Position numbers and translations under genes: made by a program. Positions 53,038 to 62,682 of a stretch of DNA of 64,000 bases are shown piece after piece. The notes below the pieces were generated by a model, which did no database searches, was not told where the DNA came from, and worked only from the letters and a program-made list of their open reading frames with translations. Position 1 is the stretch's first letter; each line of letters opens with the position of its first letter. The stretch comes from JBBRMW01 sp965246845 (GTDB taxonomy: Bacteria > Chloroflexota > Anaerolineae > Aggregatilineales > UBA2796): assembly GCA_965246845.1 (NCBI GenBank), contig CBDFFR010000005.1, positions 496,001 through 560,000 on the forward strand, in the 5' to 3' direction.

Positions 53038-54030
53038 ATGCGCCCGCTCCGCGCTTTTTCGCTGCTGGTCTTCATTATTCTGTTCACGGGATCGCCGCTC
53101 AGTGCATTGGCGCGGAGCAGCGCAGGCGTCACCTCGACGCCACGCCCGCCAACCGCAACCCCGGTAGGCTTCATCGCGGATGATATTGGCGGGGGCGGCA
53201 AGCTGACCTATGTGCGGGACGGGGCATTATACGAGAGCGCGGCCAACGGCACGAAGGAAAAGCTGATCGCCGCGAAAATATCCGGCAAGATCGCGTTCGG
53301 TGCATATTCCCCGACGATGGATCGCCTGCTCGTTTTTACGAAAATTCAGCCCAATTCCGCTGAAAATGCGTGGTTGGTGGATACCGCGACGGGCGAAGCA
53401 GAGCAAATCGCGGGCGTCAAACGTGGTTTGTTCGGCGTATGGTCGCTGGATGGCAAGGCGCTTACGGTGAGTGTCGTCCCGGAAGATCAGGCATCGAAGC
53501 TGGTGTCTGGCGAGAACGGTATCAACACCGATTTGATCAATTATTACGTTGCAGATCGGCGGCTTGAAACAATCACGACGAACGAACGCGCGACGGAACT
53601 CCCGCAAAGCTGGTCGCCGGATGGCACGCTGTTCGCCTATACGAGCGGGAGCCTTTCCGAAGTCGCGGCGGGCATGGTTATCGCCAGCGTCGGTGGCGCG
53701 TCCAAACCGCTCTACGTGCCGGAAGTGATCGCGATGGCGTGGGGTCCCGATGGCCGCATGGGGGCGTGCGTGAATCAGCTAGGCAGCCTTTCCTACCAAA
53801 TCGCGATCTATCAGGATTTTAAGACACGACCGACCGTCGTTCGCAATCTCGGCCTCGAGTCGTGTTCGGGATATATTCGCTGGTCGCCCGATGGCAAGTA
53901 CATCGCGTTTCTGGGTTTCGATGCGAATTTCAAGAAAGAAGGGATTCGCGCGGTGAATATTGCAAGCGGAGAGATCATCTCGCTCAGGAAGGGCAACGTC
54001 GTCAGCTTCGATTGGACCGCCGCGAAGTAA
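53038..54030 (+). CDS. exported TolB-like beta-propeller protein
   Basis: 330 aa. Signal peptide RPLRAFSLLVFIILFTGSPL, then a short Pro/Thr linker and WD40-like/TolB repeats: FGAYSPTMDRLLVFT, LFGVWSLDGKALTVS, LPQSWSPDGTLFAYT, AMAWGPDGRMGAC and YIRWSPDGKYIAFLG. About six propeller blades. Binding role, partner unknown. ATG 53038 follows GGAGG. Confidence 0.82.
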   Translation: MRPLRAFSLLVFIILFTGSPLSALARSSAGVTSTPRPPTATPVGFIADDIGGGGKLTYVRDGALYESAANGTKEKLIAAKISGKIAFGAYSPTMDRLLVFTKIQPNSAENAWLVDTATGEAEQIAGVKRGLFGVWSLDGKALTVSVVPEDQASKLVSGENGINTDLINYYVADRRLETITTNERATELPQSWSPDGTLFAYTSGSLSEVAAGMVIASVGGASKPLYVPEVIAMAWGPDGRMGACVNQLGSLSYQIAIYQDFKTRPTVVRNLGLESCSGYIRWSPDGKYIAFLGFDANFKKEGIRAVNIASGEIISLRKGNVVSFDWTAAK

Positions 54031-54040
54031 CCACCCATCG

Positions 54041-54063
54041 CGAGCGGGTATAATGTCCGCTCG
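54041..54063 (+). promoter_or_regulatory. -10 box framed by a 7-bp inverted repeat directly before a start codon
   Basis: cgagcgg (54041-54047) and ccgctcg (54057-54063) flank TATAAT (54049-54054); ATG begins at 54064. No good -35 is visible. Transcription would begin at or near the ATG, giving a leaderless mRNA. Confidence 0.5.
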
Positions 54064-56364
54064 ATGAACCATTACCCCCTACGGCGCACGTTGCCGATCC
54101 TGCTGCTCATTCTGCTGCTCGCCTTCTGGCTGCGCGCGTGGAACCTCGACGCGCGCAACATCTGGTTCGATGAAGGGATTAGCCTCTGGCTCGCGCGGCT
54201 CCCGACCGCCGACCTGGTTGATTGGACCGCGCACGATGTCCACCCGCCGCTTTACTATTTAATGCTGCGCGGCTGGTGGCTGCTCGTCGGCGAAGGCGAG
54301 TTCGCGCTGCGCTTTCTCTCGGCGCTGGTTGGCGTGATCGGCGTGGCGCTGCTCTATCGCCTGACGCGGGCGCTTGGCGGTGTACGTGCCGGGTTACTCG
54401 CGGCGCTATTGCTTGCCGTATCGCGTTTCGCGATTACCTGGTCGCAACAATTGCGGATGCACATCCTCGCGGCGGCGCTCGCAACAGCAGCCTTGCTCGC
54501 GGCAGCGGTCTGGTGGCGTGATTACGGAAAGCGTCGTAACTGGCGCGCGTGGGTCGGATATATCCTCGCGGCGGCGGGGACGCTTTACACGTTCTATCTC
54601 GCGGGCAGCGTCCTCGTGGTGACGAACCTCGCGTTCATTTTTGTATGGTGGCAGCGCGGAGGGTCGGCGCGGCTGCTCTTCAAGTGGAGCGCCGCGCAGG
54701 TCATGATCGTGCTGCTCTTCGCGCCCTGGCTCGTGTATATCCTGCCCCGCGCGCATGGCTGGTCCACCGATCAGCCGTTTTCCGCGCCATTCGCGCTGCA
54801 ATATTACGCTGTCACGCTAACCACCGGGATCGAGAACGATCCGCCGCTCTACTTCCCGGCGGCGCTCGTCTACTTCGGTGTGCTGACCCTCGGTATCGTC
54901 GCGATTATGCGGTCGCGCCGCCGCGAAGGGCTTGGATTGCTGCTGCTTGGTCTGGCATTGCCCCCGCTGGCGGTGTTCGCGCTCTCGCTGCCCATCCATC
55001 CGAGCCTCGCGCGTCCGCTCGCGCCGCGCTACTTTTTGCCATTGGCCGCGTGCCTCTACGCCCTGACCGGGTGGGGCTTGAGCCGCATCCGACGCGGACG
55101 CGCGCTGCTGCTCCTGAGCGTCGTGATCATCATCGCGTGGACAAGCCTCGTCCCGGTTTATGAAAACCCGGCACGTCGCGATGATTACCGCTCGCTTGCG
55201 GAGATGTTACGCGCTTATCGGCAGCCAGATGATGTGGTGCTGCTTTATACCGATCAACAGTGGCCGATCTTCACCGCGCAATATACGGGTGAATGGGTCG
55301 GCCTGCCTTACGCCACGCCTATCGACGCTGCCTACGCGGATCGCTTCCTCAGCCCGCTTTGGGAGCGTTCGGGCGCGGTGTGGCTGGTCACGACGCTCGA
55401 TGCGCAGCGCGCGGACCCGGCGGGCGCGGTTCCGGCGTGGTTCGCGGCGCATGGACGTGCGGCATTCAGCGCGGATTACGGCGATACACGCCTCACCTTT
55501 TACGCGAGGACCGAAACGCGCACCGCGCAGATGAACGACCTCGCGCCCGGTTTCGCACCGATGTTCACAAACACGTTTGATAGCCCGTCCGGTCCGGTCG
55601 GCGTGTGGTTGCCGATGCAGCGCTACGGCGCGGGCGATACGGTTCACCTCGCGCTCTTTTGGCCGGAGTTACCTGCGCAGCCGCTTACCATCGATTTGGT
55701 GAATCAAAGCGGCGTCGCGGCGTCACAGGTGTTCGATCCACCGAAGCGCGCGAGCAGCGGACCCACCCGCCAGCAGATCGATATAGCGCTCCCGGCCTCG
55801 CTTGCGAGCGGCGGCTATGAGTTATGGCTAAATAATGTGGGTGTCACGCAGGTTCGCGTCGCGGCGTTTACCGTATTTCGTGCAGGGTCGGGCGTCGCCA
55901 ACGCTATCGTGACCGATCCATCGCGCATTCAGAACCCGGTCAGCGTCCGCTACGGCGACTCGATTCGGCTGCTTGGCTATGACCTCAGTGCAGATCGTGC
56001 GAAGGCGGGGGAAACGCTCACGGTGACGCTCTACTGGCGCGCGAGCGCGGCCATCCCGAAGCGCTATAAGGTGAGTGTGTTCATCCTCGGAGAGCGCTTC
56101 AACCCCGCGACGAACAATCCGCTCTGGGGACAGCAGGACAACGAACCCGTTAACTGGACGACACCAACCACCCTCTGGCCGCCGGGTTCGATCCTCGCAG
56201 ATAGCTATACGGTCAAGGTATTGCCGGGGACGCCCGGCGGGACGTACCAGCTCGGCGTGGTGCTGTATGGTCTTGTGGATGGCGTGCGGCTGCCTGTTTT
56301 CGATGCGACCGACGCACCGCGCGGCGATCTGTTCATCCTGCGCCAGATCGCGATCAGCGAGTAA
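54064..56364 (+). CDS. GT39/PMT-like membrane glycosyltransferase
   Basis: 766 aa. About eleven transmembrane helices (10-360). First loop IWFDEGISLWLA (acidic DE motif) and HPPLYYLMLRGW are classic for GT39/ArnT-type enzymes. The C-terminal 400 residues are extracytoplasmic with two beta-sandwich-like modules (ALFWPELPAQPLTIDLVNQS; GYDLSADRAKAGETLTVTLY), similar to the protein at 41157. It probably transfers a sugar from a polyprenyl-phosphate donor to an exported acceptor. Start ATG is almost leaderless. Confidence 0.8.
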   Translation: MNHYPLRRTLPILLLILLLAFWLRAWNLDARNIWFDEGISLWLARLPTADLVDWTAHDVHPPLYYLMLRGWWLLVGEGEFALRFLSALVGVIGVALLYRLTRALGGVRAGLLAALLLAVSRFAITWSQQLRMHILAAALATAALLAAAVWWRDYGKRRNWRAWVGYILAAAGTLYTFYLAGSVLVVTNLAFIFVWWQRGGSARLLFKWSAAQVMIVLLFAPWLVYILPRAHGWSTDQPFSAPFALQYYAVTLTTGIENDPPLYFPAALVYFGVLTLGIVAIMRSRRREGLGLLLLGLALPPLAVFALSLPIHPSLARPLAPRYFLPLAACLYALTGWGLSRIRRGRALLLLSVVIIIAWTSLVPVYENPARRDDYRSLAEMLRAYRQPDDVVLLYTDQQWPIFTAQYTGEWVGLPYATPIDAAYADRFLSPLWERSGAVWLVTTLDAQRADPAGAVPAWFAAHGRAAFSADYGDTRLTFYARTETRTAQMNDLAPGFAPMFTNTFDSPSGPVGVWLPMQRYGAGDTVHLALFWPELPAQPLTIDLVNQSGVAASQVFDPPKRASSGPTRQQIDIALPASLASGGYELWLNNVGVTQVRVAAFTVFRAGSGVANAIVTDPSRIQNPVSVRYGDSIRLLGYDLSADRAKAGETLTVTLYWRASAAIPKRYKVSVFILGERFNPATNNPLWGQQDNEPVNWTTPTTLWPPGSILADSYTVKVLPGTPGGTYQLGVVLYGLVDGVRLPVFDATDAPRGDLFILRQIAISE

Positions 56365-56375
56365 TCATAAAATCG

Positions 56376-56445
56376 TAGGTCGGGCAAGCCGCCACCTCCA
56401 CACCGGACGCGCGCGTATGCGTAGGGCGACGGCTTGCCTCGCCCG
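56376..56445. repeat. dispersed intergenic inverted-repeat element, divergent copy
   Basis: Left half aggtcgggcaagccgc...ctccaca and right half cgtagggcgacggcttg...cgcccg face each other across cggacgcgcgcgtatg. Sequence is less conserved than at 48222, but layout is the same. It lies between convergent genes. Confidence 0.6.
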
Positions 56446-56447
56446 TT

Positions 56448-57413
56448 TTATATAACGTCTGGGTTGAGCAGATTGGCGGGCGTCCCGTTCGCGAACGCGA
56501 GCAGGTTATCGAAGGCTTCGCGGAAATATAGTTCGTAGCTGTCCTTCTCGACGTAACCGAGATGCGGCGTGCAGATCACGTTTTCCATATGCAGGAGCGG
56601 GTGTCCGGCGCGCATCGGTTCGTTCTCATAGACATCGACCGCCGCGAACCCCGGCCGCCCCTGCCGCAGCGCGCTGATCAGCGCCCCGGATGCGATCAGT
56701 TCCGCGCGACTGGTGTTCACGATGAGCGCGCCCGGTTTCATCTCCGCGAGGTCATCCGCCGTGACTATCCCGCGCGTCTCGTCGTTCAGCTTGAGGTGCA
56801 GGCTGAGGACATCCGATTGCTGGAACAACTCGCGCTTCGACCCGGCCATCGGGAAGCCATCCGTCCCAGCGCGCGATTGCGACTCCTCACGCCCCCAAAC
56901 GAGGATATTCATCCCAAAGGCGCGTCCGATCTTTGCGACCTCGCCGCCGATTTTCCCGTAGCCATAAATACCGAGCGTCCGACCGCGCAGCCCAAGCCCG
57001 ATAGCGCCGCTTGATTGCCAGCCGTGCGCTTTCATGTAGGCCACTTCGCGCGGGATGCGACGCATCGCGGCAAGGATCAAGCCCCATGTCAGTTCGACCG
57101 TTGCATAAGGAGCGCCGCCGCCGACCGCGACTGCGATCCCGTGCCGCGTACACGCCGCGACATCGACGTGCGGGACGCCGCGCCCGGTCTGGCTGATCAG
57201 GCGCAGCGTTGGCAGCCGGACGAGCAGCGGGTCCGTGATCGCCGTCCGTTCACGGATGAGGACCAACGCCTCCGCGCCGCGAAAGCGCTCCGCGAGCGCA
57301 TCCACATCCTTCACGGTGTCGTTATAGATGACGACTTCGTGACCCGCCAATTTGGAATAGCATTCGAGATCGCGCACGGCGTTCTGATAATCGTCAGGAA
57401 TCACGATTTTCAA
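56448..57413 (-). CDS. D-2-hydroxyacid dehydrogenase, NAD-dependent
   Basis: 321 aa. Rossmann motif LGIYGYGKIGGEVAKIGRAF (GxGxxG at 151-156), NTSRAELI with R236, DVYENEP with the catalytic Glu and CTPHLGY with H284: the Arg-Glu-His triad. The family reduces 2-oxoacids or oxidises 3-phosphoglycerate (SerA-like). No ACT domain. Substrate uncertain; no serine-pathway genes are adjacent. Confidence 0.88.
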   Translation of the reverse strand: MKIVIPDDYQNAVRDLECYSKLAGHEVVIYNDTVKDVDALAERFRGAEALVLIRERTAITDPLLVRLPTLRLISQTGRGVPHVDVAACTRHGIAVAVGGGAPYATVELTWGLILAAMRRIPREVAYMKAHGWQSSGAIGLGLRGRTLGIYGYGKIGGEVAKIGRAFGMNILVWGREESQSRAGTDGFPMAGSKRELFQQSDVLSLHLKLNDETRGIVTADDLAEMKPGALIVNTSRAELIASGALISALRQGRPGFAAVDVYENEPMRAGHPLLHMENVICTPHLGYVEKDSYELYFREAFDNLLAFANGTPANLLNPDVI

Positions 57414-57440
57414 GAGATTGTTTCACCCTGTCCCGGTTGG

Positions 57441-58181
57441 TTAGCGCTGTGCTGTCGGTACGGCGGTCCCGATGGGAGCCGCAACCGCGTTCGCCACATT
57501 CACGCGCAGCGTATCGGTGAGGTGCTTGAGGACTGGCTGCGTCTGGGTCCAGAGCGTCGCGGGCGCAATCGCCTGAACGAGCAGCAGGTGCGTCGTATCC
57601 AGCGCGAGCAGCCACGTTTCGAGCGATTGACCGCTCGGCGCGTTGCTCTGGTCGAGCGCGTTGGGCTGGAAAGCACGCGCACCCACCAGACCGGAAGCTG
57701 TCACGTCATCGATGGGTTGCTGCGCGCCGGGGGTCCCCTGCGCAAACGCTGCTGTGAGAATCTGGCGCGGCGTGCTGGTATCGGTGAGGCCGGGCAGCGA
57801 CCCGACAAAGTTGCTTGAAGGCAGTACGCGCAACTGAATAACAAGCGCGCTTTGCAATCCTGCATCAGGCGCGAAAAAGTAGCTCTTAGCGTTCTGCGGG
57901 TCCGGTACGAACGCCCATGTATCCGGGAACTCCAGCGTCAACACACCATCCGGGCTGGCGAATGGACGGTAGCCATTGAATGCGAACGGATTGCGCGTCG
58001 GCTGCGGCGTGGGCGTGATCGTCGGGGTGGCACTCAGCGAAGCGCGAACGACTGATCCTTGCCCAATACCGTTGGTCGCGAGCAGGACCGCGCCAATCAG
58101 CAGCACCAGAATAATAAAAACCAGCGTGGAGCGCGGCGGTACGGGAATACGAATGTCCTCGGAGCGTGGGGTGTTCGACAC
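57441..58181 (-). CDS. membrane-anchored protein of unknown function
   Basis: 246 aa. One N-terminal transmembrane helix (about 18-35), a Pro/Thr linker (SATPTITPTPQPTRNPF), then a globular PsbP/DUF1795-like domain suggested by FNGYRPFASPDGVLTLEFPD and ending TLRVNVANAVAAP. No catalytic motif is visible. GTG 58181 is chosen for the AAAGGA site; the open frame to 58280 would not give a sensible N-terminus. Confidence 0.65.
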   Translation of the reverse strand: MSNTPRSEDIRIPVPPRSTLVFIILVLLIGAVLLATNGIGQGSVVRASLSATPTITPTPQPTRNPFAFNGYRPFASPDGVLTLEFPDTWAFVPDPQNAKSYFFAPDAGLQSALVIQLRVLPSSNFVGSLPGLTDTSTPRQILTAAFAQGTPGAQQPIDDVTASGLVGARAFQPNALDQSNAPSGQSLETWLLALDTTHLLLVQAIAPATLWTQTQPVLKHLTDTLRVNVANAVAAPIGTAVPTAQR

Positions 58182-58298
58182 AAACAAAATCCTTTCGTCG
58201 CGCCGCTGTGCGGCGAAGATGACAGCATTGTACCCTACCATTCTAATCGCCACGCGCGGTTTGTGGTATATTCGCGGCATCGGGAGAGGATGGTAGCG

Positions 58299-59507
58299 AT
58301 GCCAGCGAATGTGGATGGGCTTGTCCGGGAAGGGGTTTCGGCGCTCAAGGCGGGGCAGCGCGTCGAAGCCCGTGAAGCGTTGATGAAAGCGGTCGAACTC
58401 GATGAACGCAACGAACAGGCGTGGATGTGGTTGAGCGGCGTCGTTGAGTCACTCGAAGAGCGTCAGGTCTGCCTCGAAAATGTCCTGCAGCTCAACCCCG
58501 GCAACGAGAACGCGCGGCGCGGTCTGGAAGATACGATTGTCCGCATCTTCGCGAAGCGGAAGCAGCCACAAGCGTTCGATGAGACATCGCCCGTCGGGGA
58601 TAACCCGTTCGCGGAGACGGGCTTCGATGAGAACCCCTATGCGGCGGGCGTTGCCGATGACCCCGCGCTCTCCGGTTGGACCGGGTACGAAACGCCCGCG
58701 ACCAGCGTGGAGTGGGGACCGCCGCCGAGCAGCACACAGAAACCCATAGCGGATACACGCCAGCCGACACAGGCTGAATACGACGACTGGATGAAGGGGC
58801 TGGCACTCGATAATCCGGTCAGCGCTCCCGCCGCATCGCCATTCATGCCTGATGAAGACGAGGCCACCGCAGCCGCTGCGTTTTTTGGCGCAAACACGGC
58901 CACGCCTGCTGCGAGCAGCCCCGCCGCGTTCAGCGGCTTCGAGGAATATTTCAACGCGCCACCTTCCAACCCGATCCTTAATCCCATTTCTGCACCTGTC
59001 ACGTTCGACGATGCGTCGTTTGGCGACCCGTTCAGTGACGACGCCTTCAACCAGGCAGCCGAGAGCAGCAAACCTATATCCGCGCCGTTCGACTTCGGGA
59101 ACAATGTAGCGCCGGAACCCATTCGCGCGCCTGCATTTGACGCGCGCGACGACGAGGACGTGCGCGCTTTTGACGATTTGGACTCGCTACGCAGCACGGT
59201 CGATTTCGATGAGATGCCGGATGACTTGCCGTTGGGCGAGGCGCAGTTTACCGACGACCTGCCCACCACTCGCGTTATCCCGCCGCCGATGACCACGAAC
59301 TTCGTCACGGTCGATACCGATGCGCCATTCGTCAACCCGTCGATTTACTTCCAGCAAATCCCGGATGACATTCAATTGCCCGCCGCGCCCGTTGCACCCG
59401 CCGAGCCGCAGGTTAAACCGCCGCGCTCGCTCACGGTGAGCCTCGTCGCGCTGGCCGTCCTCAATATCGTTTCGTTACTTCTTCTGATCTTCAATCTGAG
59501 CAGGTAG
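58299..59507 (+). CDS. TPR-containing, C-terminally tail-anchored protein
   Basis: 402 aa. N-terminal TPR pair (VREGVSALKAGQRVEAREAL; NVLQLNPGNENARRGLED), a long acidic, Pro/Ala/Phe-rich disordered stretch (100-370) with short NPF/DPF-like motifs, and a hydrophobic C-terminus (SLVALAVLNIVSLLLLIFNL) followed by SR. The tail-anchor topology places the TPR domain in the cytoplasm. ATG 58299 fits the GAGAGG site. Function unknown. The next gene follows after 6 bp. Confidence 0.78.
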   Translation: MPANVDGLVREGVSALKAGQRVEAREALMKAVELDERNEQAWMWLSGVVESLEERQVCLENVLQLNPGNENARRGLEDTIVRIFAKRKQPQAFDETSPVGDNPFAETGFDENPYAAGVADDPALSGWTGYETPATSVEWGPPPSSTQKPIADTRQPTQAEYDDWMKGLALDNPVSAPAASPFMPDEDEATAAAAFFGANTATPAASSPAAFSGFEEYFNAPPSNPILNPISAPVTFDDASFGDPFSDDAFNQAAESSKPISAPFDFGNNVAPEPIRAPAFDARDDEDVRAFDDLDSLRSTVDFDEMPDDLPLGEAQFTDDLPTTRVIPPPMTTNFVTVDTDAPFVNPSIYFQQIPDDIQLPAAPVAPAEPQVKPPRSLTVSLVALAVLNIVSLLLLIFNLSR

Positions 59508-59513
59508 AGATAG

Positions 59514-61472
59514 ATGCGCAAATTCTGGATAGGGATTCTCGTTCTCACCTTTATGCTGACCGGAATAACTACACCTTCACGCGCACAAACCGCCGCGCCG
59601 ACTTCTGGCGGGAACCTCGTTATGCGCGGTGATTGCGATTTTGCGACGGGCATTGGCGAACCGAAGCAGTCTATCAAGGCGAAATGCGGCAGCCTGTCCG
59701 TCCCGGAAAACCGCGCTGTGCAAAACGGTCGCCGTATCACCCTTGAGGTACGGATCATCCCGCCGCTCGATCCGGCGGCGACCGGGCTGCCAATTTTCCA
59801 CCTCGAAGGCGGACCGGGCGGATCGGCGCTTCTCAATTTCGGGCAAACGTGGATCGCATCCTACCGCGAACTGCGTAAAACGCACCCTGTCGTCCTGATG
59901 GATCAGCGTGGCGTCGGACAGTCAGCCTCGTTGCAATGTACGGAGATTAGCGGGCAGGCACTCAACGATCTTCAGTCCACGCCGTCGCCCGAAGCCGAAG
60001 CCGCGACCTATCAACAACGCCTCGCGGCGTGCCTGTCACGTCTCAGCCCGAACGCCGACCCACAATATTATACGAGCGATGCGGCAGCGGATGACCTGGA
60101 CGACCTGCGCGCCGCGCTTGGGAATGACCAGATTTTGGTATTCGGAAACTCGTATGGGACGTGGCTCGGGCAGTATTATTTGAAGCGGCATGGTCAGCAC
60201 GTCGCGGGGATGGTGCTGGATAGCGTCGTTGGTCCCTGGAACCAGCCGGACCTCGAAGCCTATACGAATGGTCAGGCTGCGCTCGACAAAGTGTTCGCAT
60301 GGTGCAAGGCCGATGCTGCCTGCGATAAGGTCTACCCGGATTTGAGCGGCAAATTGCAGCAGGCTCTTGATAAACTCAAGGCGGCTCCTGTCCGTACCAG
60401 CGGAGTCAGCGGGATCACGACCAAATCCTACCCGCTGGAGATGACTGCAGATCGGCTGCGCAGCACTCTGTTCGGGATGCTTTACAACGTCGGGAACGCA
60501 GGACTCATCCCGCAGGCCATCACGGACGCGGCGCGCGGGAATTATTTGTATATTGCTGCCGTCCTGATCTCGAACGCGGAACTCGCGAACGAGGCGCTTT
60601 CACTTGGGTTAAACCTGAGCGTCACCTGTGCCGAGTCGCTCCCGTTCCTGACGGAAACCATGTTCCGCGAGCGCTTGAAGGACAACCTGCTCTTTGGGAC
60701 GGCGGAAGAACAGGGGAAGGCACTACGCGCCCAAATTGCTGCGTGCAAGGCATGGCGCAGCGCCGAATACAACGCCGCCGATGTCGCGCCGATCACCTCC
60801 GACCGTCCGGTACTGATCCTCTCCGGTGCGGGGGACCCGGTGACGCCACCCGCGTTCGGCGCGGAGACGCACGCGCGCCTGCCGAACAGCACATTTATCA
60901 CGTTTCCGTATCAGGCGCACGGCGTCCTGATCAACAGCAAGTGCGCGCAGGTCATCACCGCGGCGTTTCTCGATAACCCGACGGCAAAGCCCGACCCGAC
61001 GTGCGTAGCGAATGACTTGCCGCCGCGTTTTTCCGGCGCGGTGAGCATCCCGTTGAGCCGCTATGATGACCCGCAGGCGACTTTCCGGGGCGTCGCACCG
61101 ACAGGCTGGAAAGCAGAAACGCAGGCGCAGTATACGTTCTTCACCAGCCCGGACGGGTTGCAGTTCCTCGCACAGGGCGTCATCAAAAGCACGGATGTCA
61201 ACCAGGTGCGTGATGACTTCCTGCGCGCGGTTGCGGCGCGGTACGGCGCAGTTCAAATCCAGCAGCAGGTGACGCAGAGTCTGGTCATCATCACGATTGT
61301 TGCTGTGGCGCACGCGCTCGATACCCCAGCGCAGGCGTATACCGGTGTCCTTTATCTGCGTCCCACCGGGAACACCGTTTCGGTAATCTGGCAGGCCGCA
61401 CCCTCGGTCTGGTTTCAGGCGATTTCGATTTCGACCGCGCCGGCGCTCATTGCGTCGATCCTGCCGCGTTGA
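59514..61472 (+). CDS. exported alpha/beta hydrolase, TAP/proline iminopeptidase type
   Basis: 652 aa. Signal peptide RKFWIGILVLTFMLTGITTP. The alpha/beta hydrolase core has oxyanion HLEGGPGGSALL, nucleophile elbow VFGNSYGTWLGQYY (S213) and, near the C-terminus, LILSGAGDPVTPP (Asp) and FPYQAHGVL (His), as in Streptomyces tripeptidyl aminopeptidase-like proteins. An extra C-terminal domain (about 510-652) is unrecognised. It likely trims peptides outside the membrane. The last 26 bp overlap the convergent GT4 gene. Confidence 0.87.
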   Translation: MRKFWIGILVLTFMLTGITTPSRAQTAAPTSGGNLVMRGDCDFATGIGEPKQSIKAKCGSLSVPENRAVQNGRRITLEVRIIPPLDPAATGLPIFHLEGGPGGSALLNFGQTWIASYRELRKTHPVVLMDQRGVGQSASLQCTEISGQALNDLQSTPSPEAEAATYQQRLAACLSRLSPNADPQYYTSDAAADDLDDLRAALGNDQILVFGNSYGTWLGQYYLKRHGQHVAGMVLDSVVGPWNQPDLEAYTNGQAALDKVFAWCKADAACDKVYPDLSGKLQQALDKLKAAPVRTSGVSGITTKSYPLEMTADRLRSTLFGMLYNVGNAGLIPQAITDAARGNYLYIAAVLISNAELANEALSLGLNLSVTCAESLPFLTETMFRERLKDNLLFGTAEEQGKALRAQIAACKAWRSAEYNAADVAPITSDRPVLILSGAGDPVTPPAFGAETHARLPNSTFITFPYQAHGVLINSKCAQVITAAFLDNPTAKPDPTCVANDLPPRFSGAVSIPLSRYDDPQATFRGVAPTGWKAETQAQYTFFTSPDGLQFLAQGVIKSTDVNQVRDDFLRAVAARYGAVQIQQQVTQSLVIITIVAVAHALDTPAQAYTGVLYLRPTGNTVSVIWQAAPSVWFQAISISTAPALIASILPR

Positions 61473-62682
61473 AGATGCGGAGCATTTCCGCGCCCTGCTG
61501 TTCCAGCGTAAAATGTGCTGCGATGCGCGCCCGTCCGGCCTCGCCCATTTGCCGCGCGAGGTCGGGATCGCGCAGCAGCCGCACCAGCCGATCCGCGAAA
61601 GCATCTATATCGAACGGGTTGATGATATAGCCCGTGATGCCGTCCTGAACCATTTCCTGAATGCCGCCGAAGCATGAACCAATGACGGGCTTTCCCGCCG
61701 CCATGCCTTCCAGAGCGACCATAGGGAAGTTATCCATGATGATCGAAGGCACTGTGATCACATCCACCGCCGCGAACACAGCGCGCAACCCCTCACCGTG
61801 CCGCCAACCGCCATTGTATAGTGAAGCCGTTAGCTCCGGGTGTTGGAAACCCACAGCGGCGACATCTGCTGAACGCGCAAGGAGGCAAAGCTGCGCGCCG
61901 GGAACCTGCCGGAGCGCTTTTTCGAGCGCAGTCAGCAATTGGAAAATGCCTTTACCTTCGCTCAACCGTCCGGCCAGCAGCACGGTCGGGCGGTCTCCGA
62001 GTTCGGCGCGCGCTGCATCGACAGGCTGTTTCGGTAGTCTGTACTCCGCTGGATCGATACCATTGTGGATTACCTCAAAACCAGACAAGCCATTGGCGGC
62101 GAGCGCGTCCTGCTGGGCGCCGCTGACGCACGTTCGGCCTTCCGCACGGCGAATAAAGCGATGCACAACCGGGCGGTAGAGCGGGTTGTAGCGCAGGTGT
62201 GCCAGTCGCATGTTATAGCCACGCGGCAAATGATAGGCGAAGCGTGGTGGGATTGCGCGCTGCGCCGGGTCGATAAAATGTGTCAGCTTGCCGTAGACGA
62301 TACTCATCATATCGTGCGCGGTGTAGACCGCCGGGATGCCGAGACCGCGCGCGGCAGCAAAGCACCCCCACGAGAGCGCACCGTGTACATTGTGAATGTT
62401 CACGACATCCGGCTTGCTTGCTTGTAAAATCGCGCGCACCTGTGCGACCACACGCGGGCGATAAATACCAATCCAAAAGCGCCAGCGCCCCAGCATCGGC
62501 GCATGAATTTTGTGGACCTGGACACCTTCATGGACCTCGACACCCGAAGCGTCGTTGGTCCCACAAATGACGAGGACATCGTGACCCATGCGTGAAAGCT
62601 GTCGCGCGAGGTTCCAAACGACAACCTCCGCCCCCCCCGCGTTCTCCGGCGGGATACGGTCGCTCACCAGCGCGATTTTCAT
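61447..62682 (-). CDS. GT4-family glycosyltransferase
   Basis: 411 aa, GT-B fold. N-domain IALVSDRIPPENAGGAEVVV and VNIHNVHGALSWG; C-domain VLLAGRLSEGKGIFQLLTAL, then the E-x7-E motif region NFPMVALEGMAAGKPVIGS and IINPFDIDAFADRLVRLL. It uses a nucleotide sugar to extend a glycan or glycolipid. It is the third of at least three consecutive GT4 genes on this strand. Confidence 0.9.
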   Translation of the reverse strand: MKIALVSDRIPPENAGGAEVVVWNLARQLSRMGHDVLVICGTNDASGVEVHEGVQVHKIHAPMLGRWRFWIGIYRPRVVAQVRAILQASKPDVVNIHNVHGALSWGCFAAARGLGIPAVYTAHDMMSIVYGKLTHFIDPAQRAIPPRFAYHLPRGYNMRLAHLRYNPLYRPVVHRFIRRAEGRTCVSGAQQDALAANGLSGFEVIHNGIDPAEYRLPKQPVDAARAELGDRPTVLLAGRLSEGKGIFQLLTALEKALRQVPGAQLCLLARSADVAAVGFQHPELTASLYNGGWRHGEGLRAVFAAVDVITVPSIIMDNFPMVALEGMAAGKPVIGSCFGGIQEMVQDGITGYIINPFDIDAFADRLVRLLRDPDLARQMGEAGRARIAAHFTLEQQGAEMLRIFNAAGSTQ

